Assembly: GCA_934276485.1 (NCBI GenBank)
Contig: CAKQTE010000031.1
Coordinates: 1-9,633, forward strand
Source: an uncultured Spirochaetales bacterium
GTDB lineage: Bacteria; Spirochaetota; Spirochaetia; Sphaerochaetales; Sphaerochaetaceae
DNA length: 9,633 nt
Direction of reading: 5' to 3'
Made by a program: the position numbers and the translations under genes. Positions 1-7,087 of this stretch are shown in pieces; the stretch's first letter is position 1; every line of letters begins with the position of its first letter. The notes below the pieces were generated by a model that was not told the DNA's origin, made no database searches, and saw only the letters and a list, made by a program, of their open reading frames with translations.

Positions 1-146
1 ACGATATTGATGACGACGATATTGATGACGACGATATTGATGACGACGATATTGATGACGACGATATTGATGACGACGATATTGATGACGACGATATTGA
101 TGACGACGATATTGATGATGACGATATTGACGACGATATTGATGAC
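1..146 (+). repeat. 15-bp tandem repeat array, unit GATATTGATGACGAC
   Basis: Seven identical in-frame units start at 3, 18, 33, 48, 63, 78 and 93. An eighth at 108 differs by one base (GAC to GAT), then two shortened 12-bp units start at 123 and 135. Bases 1-2 are the end of a preceding unit, so the array continues to the left. The unit length is a multiple of three and each copy encodes DIDDD, so copy-number change would lengthen or shorten the protein without a frameshift. Identity at the DNA level, including synonymous positions, points to recent expansion by slippage or unequal recombination. Confidence 0.95.
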
Positions 147-716
147 GATTTAGATGATACCTCTGATAATGATGACCATGTAGAAGATTATCTTGAACAC
201 ATCAAAAAGATTCGTGAAAGTCTAGAGAAACAAGAAAACAGTGACAAAATCAAAGATATATTGAACAAAGCACTATCCACAAGTTCCTCTAAGTTGGACT
301 TGAATTCCTTCCTAGCAAATTCTGAACTTGAAGATTTTGATGAAGAAGACTCAGATGATATTGAAGATATCGAAGAAATCCTAAGCAAAGAGTATGGATT
401 TGATCTCGACTTCGACTACGAATATGACATGGACGAAGACGATGATATAGACGATGTTGATGAAAAAGACTCAGACGATGATGAAGATGATGATGAAGAT
501 GAAGATGAAGATGATGATGAAGATGATGATGAAGATGAAGATGATGATGAAGATGAAGACGACTCTGAGGACGATTCTGATGATGATTCAGAAGACGCAG
601 ATAATAGTGATGATGATATAAAGGATGACTCTGACGATAATTCGGATAACGACGATGATGATGACGATGAAGAGCCAGAGGATGAGGATGACGGCGAAGA
701 AGAAGACGATGATTGA
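1..716 (+). CDS. Super-acidic Asp/Glu-rich repeat protein, C-terminal part (5' end outside window)
   Basis: The frame is open from base 3 to the TGA at 714-716 (237 codons) and has no stop at the left edge, so this is the 3' part of a longer gene. A TTG at 261 is an internal codon rather than a needed start. The visible protein has three parts. First come repeated DIDDD units (about residues 1-48). Next is a mixed, probably helical segment (about residues 60-92, containing YLEHIKKIRESLEKQ), followed by a short FLANSELEDF stretch. Last is a tail of roughly 95 residues from about base 430 that is almost only D, E and S. The net charge is extremely negative. No catalytic motif or known family is recognisable. 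Cation binding, an unfolded spacer or a surface polyanion are possibilities, none proven. The gene lies 112 bp upstream of a lipoprotein gene on the same strand. I am confident that it is coding (codon-phased repeats, long open frame) but not of its function. Confidence 0.7.
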   Translation, partial: DIDDDDIDDDDIDDDDIDDDDIDDDDIDDDDIDDDDIDDDDIDDDIDDDLDDTSDNDDHVEDYLEHIKKIRESLEKQENSDKIKDILNKALSTSSSKLDLNSFLANSELEDFDEEDSDDIEDIEEILSKEYGFDLDFDYEYDMDEDDDIDDVDEKDSDDDEDDDEDEDEDDDEDDDEDEDDDEDEDDSEDDSDDDSEDADNSDDDIKDDSDDNSDNDDDDDDEEPEDEDDGEEEDDD

Positions 717-750
717 CCCCCAAAAGGGAAAATCAAAAAAATATAAAACT

Positions 751-779
751 TTTTTGTAGTCTACCCCACTTTTCATAAT
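751..779 (+). promoter_or_regulatory. Possible sigma70-like promoter for the lipoprotein gene
   Basis: CATAAT at 774-779 is a good -10 candidate. TTTTTG at 751-756 is a poor -35 candidate, with a 17-bp spacer. The predicted start of transcription would lie near 786, about 40 nt before the lipoprotein start codon. The rest of the 717-828 gap holds only an A/T hairpin (CAAAAAA at 734-740 with TTTTTTG at 750-756), too weak to call a terminator with confidence. Confidence 0.3.
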
Positions 780-828
780 TTGCTTCCGTATTCTCCTAAC
801 ATAAAGAAAAAATTATGGAGAATTCAAA

Positions 829-1863
829 ATGAAAAGATCAATTATTTCTATTCTTATCATCGCATTGGTATTCGCTCTTACTTTGACAAGCTGTGCAGGA
901 AGCAAGCCAGCAGAAGCAAAGACTGTTCGTGTTATTGGAACTGCAACATCACAAACAAGAGCTATCGAAAATAAATTAACAATCGCATCTGTAGATAAAG
1001 TCATGGTCAATGGTACAGACATCAAAGATCAGCTAGTAGCTGCTCCAGGTGCAACTGATGGACAGAACAATGTTGTATTCTCAGCAACTGTTGAAGTTCC
1101 TTCAAAGACAGTTATTGAAGCAAGTGCAAAGCCTGGATTCGTATTTGATGAATGGGAAGTTCTAGATGACGAAGATTGCACAGCAGATTCAGCTCTTCTT
1201 GATAAAATCGAAGACTGGCTAGAAGCTAATGATCTAGAGCATAAGGAAAAGCTTACAGATGTTCCTGCTGAATATTTGCCATACCTAGTAGCAGAATATG
1301 ATCATGGATTCTATGTAACTCTAGATGCACCAACAGCTACTTCAGAAGAAGCAAAGGGAACAAAAGCAAATCCTTTTACTGTTGACGAGTTTATTGCATC
1401 GAAATACAACGACGAGCTGACTCTTGTTGTTCTTGGAACAAATGAAAAAGAGCTCGCAAAACTTATCGGATCAATAAAGAATGTCGAAGAGTTGAAGCTA
1501 AAAGCAAAAGACGTAAAGCTTACAGCACTACCTAGCCTGTCTACATTATTGGAAGAGATAGTTCTCTCTGGCTTCGAATTCACAGCTGATATCGAAATCG
1601 ACAACGCAAGCTCTGAGATCAAATTCGAGAATTGCAAGTTTACAAATCTAACTGTCAAGAACGCAGACGAGCTAGAGCTCAAAGGCGGAGAAGCAACTAC
1701 AGTTACAATTCTTGCAGCAGAAGAAGTTGAGATCAAGAATATGACAATTGGAACATTGGATCTAAGTGCAATGGGAAAAGGCGAAGTTGAACTGAAAAAC
1801 GTTTCATATACAACTATCAACAAACCAGAAAAAGGAGCAAAAGTCGAAATAGAAGAAAGATAA
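829..1863 (+). CDS. Predicted lipoprotein with InlB-B-repeat-like segment and repetitive C-terminal half
   Basis: This 344-aa protein starts at ATG 829, with GGAG at 817-820 eight bases upstream. Residues 1-21 form a lipoprotein signal peptide (MKRS, a hydrophobic core, then LTSC) with Cys22 as the predicted lipidated residue, so it should be membrane-anchored on the far side of the inner membrane or at the surface. Residues about 88-113 (KTVIEASAKPGFVFDEWEVL) resemble the divergent InlB B-repeat pattern of an aromatic-glycine turn followed by F-x-x-W. Residues about 205-344 consist of short alternating beta-type strands such as VEELKLKAKDVKLTAL, SEIKFENCKFTNLTVKNA and EEVEIKNMTIGTLDL, spaced roughly 20 residues apart. 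This suggests a solenoid or leucine-rich-repeat-like fold. No enzymatic motif is visible. A surface or adhesive role is inference only. It has its own plausible promoter and is followed by a terminator. Confidence 0.85.
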   Translation: MKRSIISILIIALVFALTLTSCAGSKPAEAKTVRVIGTATSQTRAIENKLTIASVDKVMVNGTDIKDQLVAAPGATDGQNNVVFSATVEVPSKTVIEASAKPGFVFDEWEVLDDEDCTADSALLDKIEDWLEANDLEHKEKLTDVPAEYLPYLVAEYDHGFYVTLDAPTATSEEAKGTKANPFTVDEFIASKYNDELTLVVLGTNEKELAKLIGSIKNVEELKLKAKDVKLTALPSLSTLLEEIVLSGFEFTADIEIDNASSEIKFENCKFTNLTVKNADELELKGGEATTVTILAAEEVEIKNMTIGTLDLSAMGKGEVELKNVSYTTINKPEKGAKVEIEER

Positions 1864-1888
1864 ACATAGTTATTTCCATCCCCCTTGG

Positions 1889-1914
1889 CCCGCTTTGAAG
1901 CGGGTCTCTTTATT
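1889..1914 (+). terminator. Intrinsic terminator after the lipoprotein gene
   Basis: CCCGCT (1889-1894), loop TTGA, AGCGGG (1899-1904) form a perfect 6-bp GC-rich stem followed by the U-rich TCTCTTTATT. It lies 25 bp after the lipoprotein stop and ends in the last codons of the convergent phosphoesterase gene. The opposite strand has no T-tract after the hairpin, so it is read as acting on plus-strand transcription. Confidence 0.85.
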
Positions 1915-2938
1915 TGGAAGATGGCAGCTTATAGCTGTAGCTTACATCAGGCTTTTTGTCATATCTATCTGTATTCTCTGCCAAAAACCCATTGATAATA
2001 ATATTGCCACTATTAACATCCAATAAGCATTCATAGAAATAACCTTCAGACTCCAAGTTCAAGGCTACGCGGCGCTGATGGTAAGCAGCAAGATTCAACT
2101 CCGAAAGATGATCATTTACCTTATATTCGATATTGCCCTTGTGGTGATGGCCAGAAAGAACTAGTCCAACATTATATTTATCCAAAAGAGCTAGGAACTT
2201 GTTTCTTTCTTGAATATCTGCAAAACCAGTAAGGAACAACGATTGATCAAAAGCCCCGCCTGACATGACATTACCATGTACGATGACCATCTTATACTTT
2301 GATTTATCTTTCTTGAGAGCTTCTTCAAACCATGCTAATTGTTTTTTGCCAAGAACTCTCATTGAATTATCAAGCTTGTATATCGACAAGGCATCTCCAT
2401 AACAATAGAGCGCTATGGTTCCCCTGAAGTGCTTTACATCAAAAACAGTAAAATCATCAGGGTCTAAGTCTGAATCCGGATTCCATTTCTCTTTGTCAAA
2501 CACATGCCGCTCATGGTTGCCAATGCAATACAAAAACCATTTGTTCATTGTCTTTGAAGTAGACTTAATGACAAAGTTAACAACATCCTTTGAATATCTT
2601 CCATCATCTGAAAGATCTCCTAAACACATGATGAATTCAGGCATCTTTGAGTCCAGATAGCTATAGAAGTTATCATGAAAGAATCTAACACCACTATCGG
2701 CTTGATCTCTTCCGATGTGAACATCTGTAATTGCAACAAAACGTAAAATATCTTTGGTAACTGAAGTTCTTTCGTCATCGATAGATAGTTTATTTGAGCC
2801 ACTAGCTATGTCCCTGGATAAATCATAGTATTCCAGGAATGGATTTGAATCATATTGGCTTGTCAAATAACTTGGAAACCTTAATTCGCAGGAGATAATC
2901 GATAAGACTACAAGGAATACAAAGATAAGCTTTCTCAC
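1910..2938 (-). CDS. Lipoprotein calcineurin-type metallophosphoesterase
   Basis: The 342-aa product carries the full metallophosphoesterase signature in order: D72-x-H74 (ITDVHIG), GDLSDDG at 107-113, GNHE at 140-143, VHGN at 220-223 and GHHH at 263-266. These residues bind the dinuclear metal centre and the phosphate in this superfamily. The N-terminus (MRKL, hydrophobic stretch, SIISC) is a lipoprotein signal with Cys17 as the likely lipidation site, so the enzyme should work outside the cytoplasm on a phosphoester whose identity cannot be read from the sequence. The start ATG at 2938 has AGGAGGA (2943-2949) at good spacing inside the end of the upstream gene. Start and stop codons overlap as ATGA, implying translational coupling to the 2935-3597 protein. 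Family assignment is secure; substrate is unknown. Confidence 0.9.
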   Translation of the reverse strand: MRKLIFVFLVVLSIISCELRFPSYLTSQYDSNPFLEYYDLSRDIASGSNKLSIDDERTSVTKDILRFVAITDVHIGRDQADSGVRFFHDNFYSYLDSKMPEFIMCLGDLSDDGRYSKDVVNFVIKSTSKTMNKWFLYCIGNHERHVFDKEKWNPDSDLDPDDFTVFDVKHFRGTIALYCYGDALSIYKLDNSMRVLGKKQLAWFEEALKKDKSKYKMVIVHGNVMSGGAFDQSLFLTGFADIQERNKFLALLDKYNVGLVLSGHHHKGNIEYKVNDHLSELNLAAYHQRRVALNLESEGYFYECLLDVNSGNIIINGFLAENTDRYDKKPDVSYSYKLPSSK

Positions 2939-3597
2939 ATATTCCTCCTATAGACATATCCTAATGAAACACCCCAAGCCGTCATCATATGCCATTGATC
3001 CATCAAATACTCTGCTTGCCTCAAGAACCCTGAAATAACAACAGAGCTATGCTCATCTAACAAGAATTCAATACTAGCATCATATATAGGAACTGCTTTC
3101 CAGCTTCTTTCCAGCCTATTATTCAAACTGAGAGAAAGAGATAAAACAACAGGATTGAACTTGAAATCAACACCCAGCAATACAAGAGGTGACAAAGACC
3201 TCAATGGAGTTGTTGCATATGGAGAGTAAGAAACACCGCCTTGCACGCCTATACCATAACCTATGGCAAAATACTCCCATGAAAAGCGTTGTTTGAAGAT
3301 ATATGAAAGATCTGAAAAGCCTCCCTCTTCAGGAACGTACAGAGTATGAAGATAGAATATGTTTGAAATTGTTTTACCAACTATTAAATCATAACCAAAG
3401 CCTGCAGAAAGCTCTTCTGGCTGTATTTGGGTTGAGATCAGAAAATCATCAACATCTGCCGTAAATGACAACACAATAGGCGCATTGGTTGTAATACTAT
3501 CACGATAACCCATAGCAAGATTCATAGAAAAATCCCCAGCATATAAAACTGAGGATAATACTAGTAGAATCAATATGAGTCTGATTTTATTTAGCAT
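2935..3597 (-). CDS. Exported, possibly outer-membrane beta-barrel protein
   Basis: This 220-aa protein has a clear signal peptide (MLNK, long hydrophobic core, VLYA before Gly21). The mature part is built of alternating, aromatic-rich amphipathic strands such as MNLAMGYRDSI, FAIGYGIGVQGGVSY and VVLSLSLSLNNRL. It ends in a strand with GVSLGYVYRRN. This is what small outer-membrane barrels look like, but no named family is recognised and the terminal residue is Met rather than the common Phe. Its stop overlaps the start of the phosphoesterase gene by 4 bp, so the two are co-translated and may act together at the envelope. No Shine-Dalgarno sequence precedes the ATG at 3597; the next methionine is at residue 25, which would destroy the signal peptide, so this start is preferred. 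Confidence 0.7.
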   Translation of the reverse strand: MLNKIRLILILLVLSSVLYAGDFSMNLAMGYRDSITTNAPIVLSFTADVDDFLISTQIQPEELSAGFGYDLIVGKTISNIFYLHTLYVPEEGGFSDLSYIFKQRFSWEYFAIGYGIGVQGGVSYSPYATTPLRSLSPLVLLGVDFKFNPVVLSLSLSLNNRLERSWKAVPIYDASIEFLLDEHSSVVISGFLRQAEYLMDQWHMMTAWGVSLGYVYRRNM

Positions 3598-3607
3598 AAC
3601 GAAAAAT

Positions 3608-3613
3608 ACTATA
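3608..3613 (-). promoter_or_regulatory. Possible -10 box close to the start of the barrel-protein gene
   Basis: The minus strand reads TATAGT, 5/6 to consensus for a -10 box, ending only 10 nt before the ATG at 3597. No good -35 box is seen at 17-18 bp. If used, transcription would start about 4 nt before the ATG, giving a nearly leaderless message, which would fit the absence of a ribosome-binding site. The remaining gap to ilvB (3614-3677) has no convincing terminator, so read-through from the ilv operon is also possible. Confidence 0.3.
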
Positions 3614-3677
3614 TCAAAATAAAATTTAAACTTCTATCTTAACATCTTATGTATTTTACTTTTGCAAAATATTTCTC

Positions 3678-5372
3678 TTATGTCTCGTTATCGATAAAAC
3701 CCATCATATCTGAAATGGATGCACCTGGAGCTACCATTGGAAGAACCTTATCATCAGTTGGAATCTGGCAATCGACAACAACAGGCTTAGAAAGCTCTAC
3801 GGCGGCTTTCAACACACTCTCAGCATCATCATCAAGAGACAATCTCATTCCCTCAACACCATAAGCCTTGGCAAGCATTACCCAATCAAGAGGAGTATCG
3901 AGAGTAGTTTCTGAGTACCTCTTTTCATAAAAGAGGTTCTGCCATTGTCTTACCATTCCAAGAGTATGGTTGTTCATGACAAGAATTATGATAGGAAGAT
4001 TGTAGCGAGCAATTGTTGCAAGTTCATTGCAATTCATTCTAAATGAACCATCACCTGCAACGTTTACAACTTTACAATCAGGGTTTCCAATTTGAGCTCC
4101 AATACTTGCACCTGTTCCATATCCCATGGTTCCAAGACCTCCAGATGTTAGAAAATGCCTAGGAGTAATACCACGAAGGAATTGTGCTGTCCACATCTGA
4201 TGCTGTCCAACTTCAGTTGAGACAATTCTCTTTTCAGGAAGAACCCTATCCAAAGCTTCAATGATTTCCTTTGGTCTTTTTGCCTCTGTGGCAACCGTCT
4301 GTGGATACCTTACTCTATTTGTCTCCAATAGATTCATCCACTCCTTGTGCTCAAGAGGCTCTTTAGAAAAGACATCAATCAGATTCTGAAGTGACAGCTT
4401 TACATCTGCTATCACATGAACCTGTGTCTCGATATTCTTGTTGAACTCAGCTGGATCTACATCTAGCTGAATGATCTTTGCTTGGCGAGCAAATGTTGAG
4501 CCCTTTGATATAACCCTATCAGAGAATCGAGCCCCAATAACAATCAACAAGTCACAGCTATTGATAGTCAAATTCGATAGCTTTGTTCCATGCATTCCGA
4601 TCATACCTGTAAATCTAGGACTTTCAGAGGAGATTGCACCCAAACCCATCAAAGATGACCCTACAGGACTATCGATAAGAGAAGCAAAACGCATTAATTC
4701 TTCAGATGCATCTGACCTGATCACCCCACCTCCAACATAGATCATTGGACGCTCGGATGACTTGATCAAATCAATTGCACGATTAAGATCGGACTCTCTG
4801 AATCTAACATGCTTTCTTTCGACTTTCTTTACTTCTTTCTTTTCGTATTCATATGTTTCAGTTTGGACATTCTTGGGAATATCTACCAAAACAGGACCGG
4901 GTCTTCCCTCTTGGGCAATTTCAAATGCACTTCTGATAGTGTCCGCTAGTTCCTTGATATCCTTAACAATGAAGTTGTGTTTTGTTACAGGAAGAGTAAC
5001 TCCTGTGATATCAACCTCTTGGAAGGAATCCTTTCCCAATAGAGATACTGGAACGTTTCCTGTGATTGCTATCATTGGAACACTATCCATATAAGCAGTT
5101 GCCAAGCCTGTTACAAGATTGGTAGCGCCAGGGCCAGATGTTGCAATGCATACACCAACTTTACCAGTTGAACGTGCATATCCATCGGCAGCATGGCTAG
5201 CTCCCTGTTCATGAGCAGTTAGGATGTGTCTTATCTTTCCATGATGTCTATATAGAGCATCATAAAGAGGTATTACCTGTCCTCCTGGGTATCCAAATAC
5301 ACATTCAACTTCCTGCTCTATTAGACATTCTACGATTATATCTGCACCTGTTGTTTTCATCTTTTCTAACAT
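3678..5372 (-). CDS. ilvB: Acetolactate synthase (acetohydroxyacid synthase), large catalytic subunit
   Basis: This ThDP enzyme condenses two pyruvates to 2-acetolactate, or pyruvate with 2-oxobutyrate to 2-aceto-2-hydroxybutyrate, the first committed step to Val/Leu and Ile. Length (564 aa) is typical. Visible hallmarks are VFGYPGG (25-31), the ThDP-activating Glu55 in LTAHEQGASHAADGYAR, TSGPGATN (78-85), FQEVDITG (117-124) and the ThDP-Mg motif GDG at 440-442 ending in NN at 467-468. Its ATG overlaps the ilvD stop (ATGTTAG). GAGGG lies just one base from that ATG, which is poor spacing. The ATG at 5360 (MKTTGADIIVECL) is 12 bases from GAGGG and matches the usual family N-terminus better, so the true start may be four codons in. 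It is the last ilv gene of the operon, far from its regulatory subunit ilvN. No clear terminator follows. Confidence 0.97.
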   Translation of the reverse strand: MLEKMKTTGADIIVECLIEQEVECVFGYPGGQVIPLYDALYRHHGKIRHILTAHEQGASHAADGYARSTGKVGVCIATSGPGATNLVTGLATAYMDSVPMIAITGNVPVSLLGKDSFQEVDITGVTLPVTKHNFIVKDIKELADTIRSAFEIAQEGRPGPVLVDIPKNVQTETYEYEKKEVKKVERKHVRFRESDLNRAIDLIKSSERPMIYVGGGVIRSDASEELMRFASLIDSPVGSSLMGLGAISSESPRFTGMIGMHGTKLSNLTINSCDLLIVIGARFSDRVISKGSTFARQAKIIQLDVDPAEFNKNIETQVHVIADVKLSLQNLIDVFSKEPLEHKEWMNLLETNRVRYPQTVATEAKRPKEIIEALDRVLPEKRIVSTEVGQHQMWTAQFLRGITPRHFLTSGGLGTMGYGTGASIGAQIGNPDCKVVNVAGDGSFRMNCNELATIARYNLPIIILVMNNHTLGMVRQWQNLFYEKRYSETTLDTPLDWVMLAKAYGVEGMRLSLDDDAESVLKAAVELSKPVVVDCQIPTDDKVLPMVAPGASISDMMGFIDNET

Positions 5373-7042
5373 CCCTCAGTATTTATAGCACCCTCGTTTG
5401 CAGATGAAACATGTTTTGCATAACGTGCTAGATATCCAGTTTTGATCTTTGGCTCTTTGGGAACGAAGCTTTTGCGTCTTCTTTCAAGCTCATCTTCAGA
5501 AACCATCAAATCAAGTCTTCCATTCTCGATATCAATAGAAATGATATCGCCATCATGAACAAGTCCTATTGGCCCCATATCTGCAGCCTCGGGAGACACG
5601 TGGCCTATGGAAGCACCTCTAGTTGCACCAGAAAAGCGTCCATCTGTAATGAGAGCAACAGACTTATCCAAGCCCATGCCTGCGATAGCTGATGTTGGAG
5701 ATAGCATCTCTCTCATTCCCGGTCCTCCCTTGGGACCTTCATAACGGATTACGATTACATCCCCTGCTTTGATCTCATTGCCGAATATTGCCTTTATAGC
5801 TTCTTCTTCTGAGTCATAAACACGTGCTTTTCCACAATGCTTGTACATCTCTGGTGCTACTGCAGATTTCTTTACGACAGCACCAGCAGGAGCTAGTGTT
5901 CCTTTTAAAACTGCAATACCTCCTGTTGGCATAAATGGATTGTCAATTGGTCTGATTACCTCAGGATTATAGTTATGTGCTTTCTCAACAGAGTCCTTGA
6001 TTGCCTTTCCTGTAACAGTCATGCAATCGAGATCTAGCAAGTTTCTTTTGCTCATCTCTTTCATGACAGCCATAACTCCCCCTGCTAGATACAGATCTTC
6101 CATATGATCAGGACCTGCGGGAGCTAGATGACATAAGTTTGGAACTTCGCTCGAATGCTTGTTGGCATCGAAGATATTAATCTTAATACCAGCTTCATGC
6201 GCAATTGCTGGAAGATGGAGCATTGTATTGGTAGAGCATCCCAACGCCATATCGACCTTAAGGGCATTCTCAAGAGAAGAGCTGTTGATAATATCCTTTG
6301 CCTTTATATCCTTCTCCAACAATTCCATGATCTTATATCCTGCTTCCTTTGCAAGGCGCTCACGCTCTGCATACACTGCAGGGATAGTTCCATTTCCAGG
6401 AAGGGCTATTCCTATCGCTTCACATAGGCAGTTCATTGAGTTAGCAGTATACATTCCTGAGCAAGAGCCGCATGTTGGACATGCACTGTTTTCCCACTCA
6501 AGGAACTCATCATCATCCATCGTTCCAGAGGCATGTTTTCCTACAGCTTCAAACATTGAAGATAAAGACATTCCTCTCTTGTCTCCGCCCTTTACATGGC
6601 CTGCGAGCATAGGCCCGCCTGAGATAAATATCGAAGGAAGATTCAATCTTAATGCTGCCATGAGCATTCCAGGAACGATCTTGTCGCAATTAGGAATGAA
6701 CACAAGAGCATCAAATGGATGTGCCATTGCCATGACTTCAACTGAATCGGCAATAAGCTCACGAGACGCAAGAGAGTACTTCATACCGCTGTGTCCCATA
6801 GCAATGCCATCGCACACTCCGATAGTAGGGAACTCTACAGGGTTTCCTCCAGCTTCCCTAATTCCAGCTTTAACAGCCTCACCTATCTTTCTTAGTTCCT
6901 TGTGCCCAGGAATAATCTCATTGAATGCACAAACAACACCAATTTGTGGTTTAGCAATCTCTCTATCTGTCCAGCCCAGGGCCTTCATCAGTGACCTATG
7001 AGGAGCTCTATCATCCCCACTCTTCATCATATCAGATCTCAT
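5366..7042 (-). CDS. ilvD: Dihydroxy-acid dehydratase
   Basis: This Fe-S and Mg2+ dependent enzyme dehydrates 2,3-dihydroxy-3-methylbutanoate or -pentanoate to the 2-oxo acids, third step of Val/Ile synthesis. I chose ATG 7042 (558 aa): it gives the family N-terminus MRSDMMKSGDDRAPHRSL and has GGAGG at 7048-7052 five bases upstream; a TTG one codon earlier is possible. Key residues are Asp78 (VCDG), Cys119-Asp120-Lys121 (NCDKIVPG) and Cys191 (PTCGSCSGM), with GDGRFSG-type sequence later as DGRFSGATRG. The N-terminal site reads IIPGH instead of the PCN found where a third cysteine ligand occurs, as in E. coli-type enzymes. That fits an oxygen-sensitive cluster, but this is inference. It follows ilvC by 45 bp and overlaps ilvB by 7 bp if ilvB uses its first ATG. 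Confidence 0.97.
   Translation of the reverse strand: MRSDMMKSGDDRAPHRSLMKALGWTDREIAKPQIGVVCAFNEIIPGHKELRKIGEAVKAGIREAGGNPVEFPTIGVCDGIAMGHSGMKYSLASRELIADSVEVMAMAHPFDALVFIPNCDKIVPGMLMAALRLNLPSIFISGGPMLAGHVKGGDKRGMSLSSMFEAVGKHASGTMDDDEFLEWENSACPTCGSCSGMYTANSMNCLCEAIGIALPGNGTIPAVYAERERLAKEAGYKIMELLEKDIKAKDIINSSSLENALKVDMALGCSTNTMLHLPAIAHEAGIKINIFDANKHSSEVPNLCHLAPAGPDHMEDLYLAGGVMAVMKEMSKRNLLDLDCMTVTGKAIKDSVEKAHNYNPEVIRPIDNPFMPTGGIAVLKGTLAPAGAVVKKSAVAPEMYKHCGKARVYDSEEEAIKAIFGNEIKAGDVIVIRYEGPKGGPGMREMLSPTSAIAGMGLDKSVALITDGRFSGATRGASIGHVSPEAADMGPIGLVHDGDIISIDIENGRLDLMVSEDELERRRKSFVPKEPKIKTGYLARYAKHVSSANEGAINTEGC
6910..6929. repeat. 20-bp exact repeat, copy inside ilvD
   Basis: GAATAATCTCATTGAATGCA at 6910-6929 recurs exactly at 7053-7072. 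This copy lies in ilvD codons 38-44 (sense strand encodes C-A-F-N-E-I-I, a conserved stretch), so it is most likely the original. Confidence 0.95.
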
Positions 7043-7052
7043 CAAATCCTCC

Positions 7053-7072
7053 GAATAATCTCATTGAATGCA
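7053..7072. repeat. 20-bp exact repeat, copy in the ilvC-ilvD spacer
   Basis: This direct copy of 6910-6929 sits immediately upstream of the ilvD ribosome-binding site (GGAGG at 7048-7052). The spacing between the copies is 143 bp. Similarity stops at both ends of the 20 bases. It fills almost half of the 45-bp ilvC-ilvD spacer. Confidence 0.95.
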
Positions 7073-7087
7073 AAATAGAGCTTTAGA

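Noticed and set aside
1..146. CRISPR-like array, because of regular repeats at the left edge.
   Set aside because: Units are 15 bp, contiguous, without spacers, and in frame with a protein.
188..736. Long open frames on the minus strand and other frames across the acidic gene (Ser-rich or His/Leu-rich translations).
   Set aside because: They are mirror images of the GAT/GAA/GAC codon repeats. The plus-strand frame is continuous from the window edge to its stop and includes a non-repetitive segment with normal composition.
717..756. Candidate terminators after the acidic gene: CCC/GGG around AAAA at 719-728 and CAAAAAA/TTTTTTG at 734-756.
   Set aside because: The first has only three pairs. 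The second is almost all A-T and its T-run is part of the stem rather than following it.
3598..3677. Terminator after ilvB (TATTTT with AAAATA around GCAAAAGT).
   Set aside because: Short, purely A/T stem without a following T-tract; not a credible intrinsic terminator.
6155..7001. Plus-strand open frames of up to 280 codons opposite ilvD, and similar ones opposite ilvB and the lipoprotein gene.
   Set aside because: The opposite-strand genes have complete, family-typical motifs; the antisense translations show no domain and no ribosome-binding sites worth noting.
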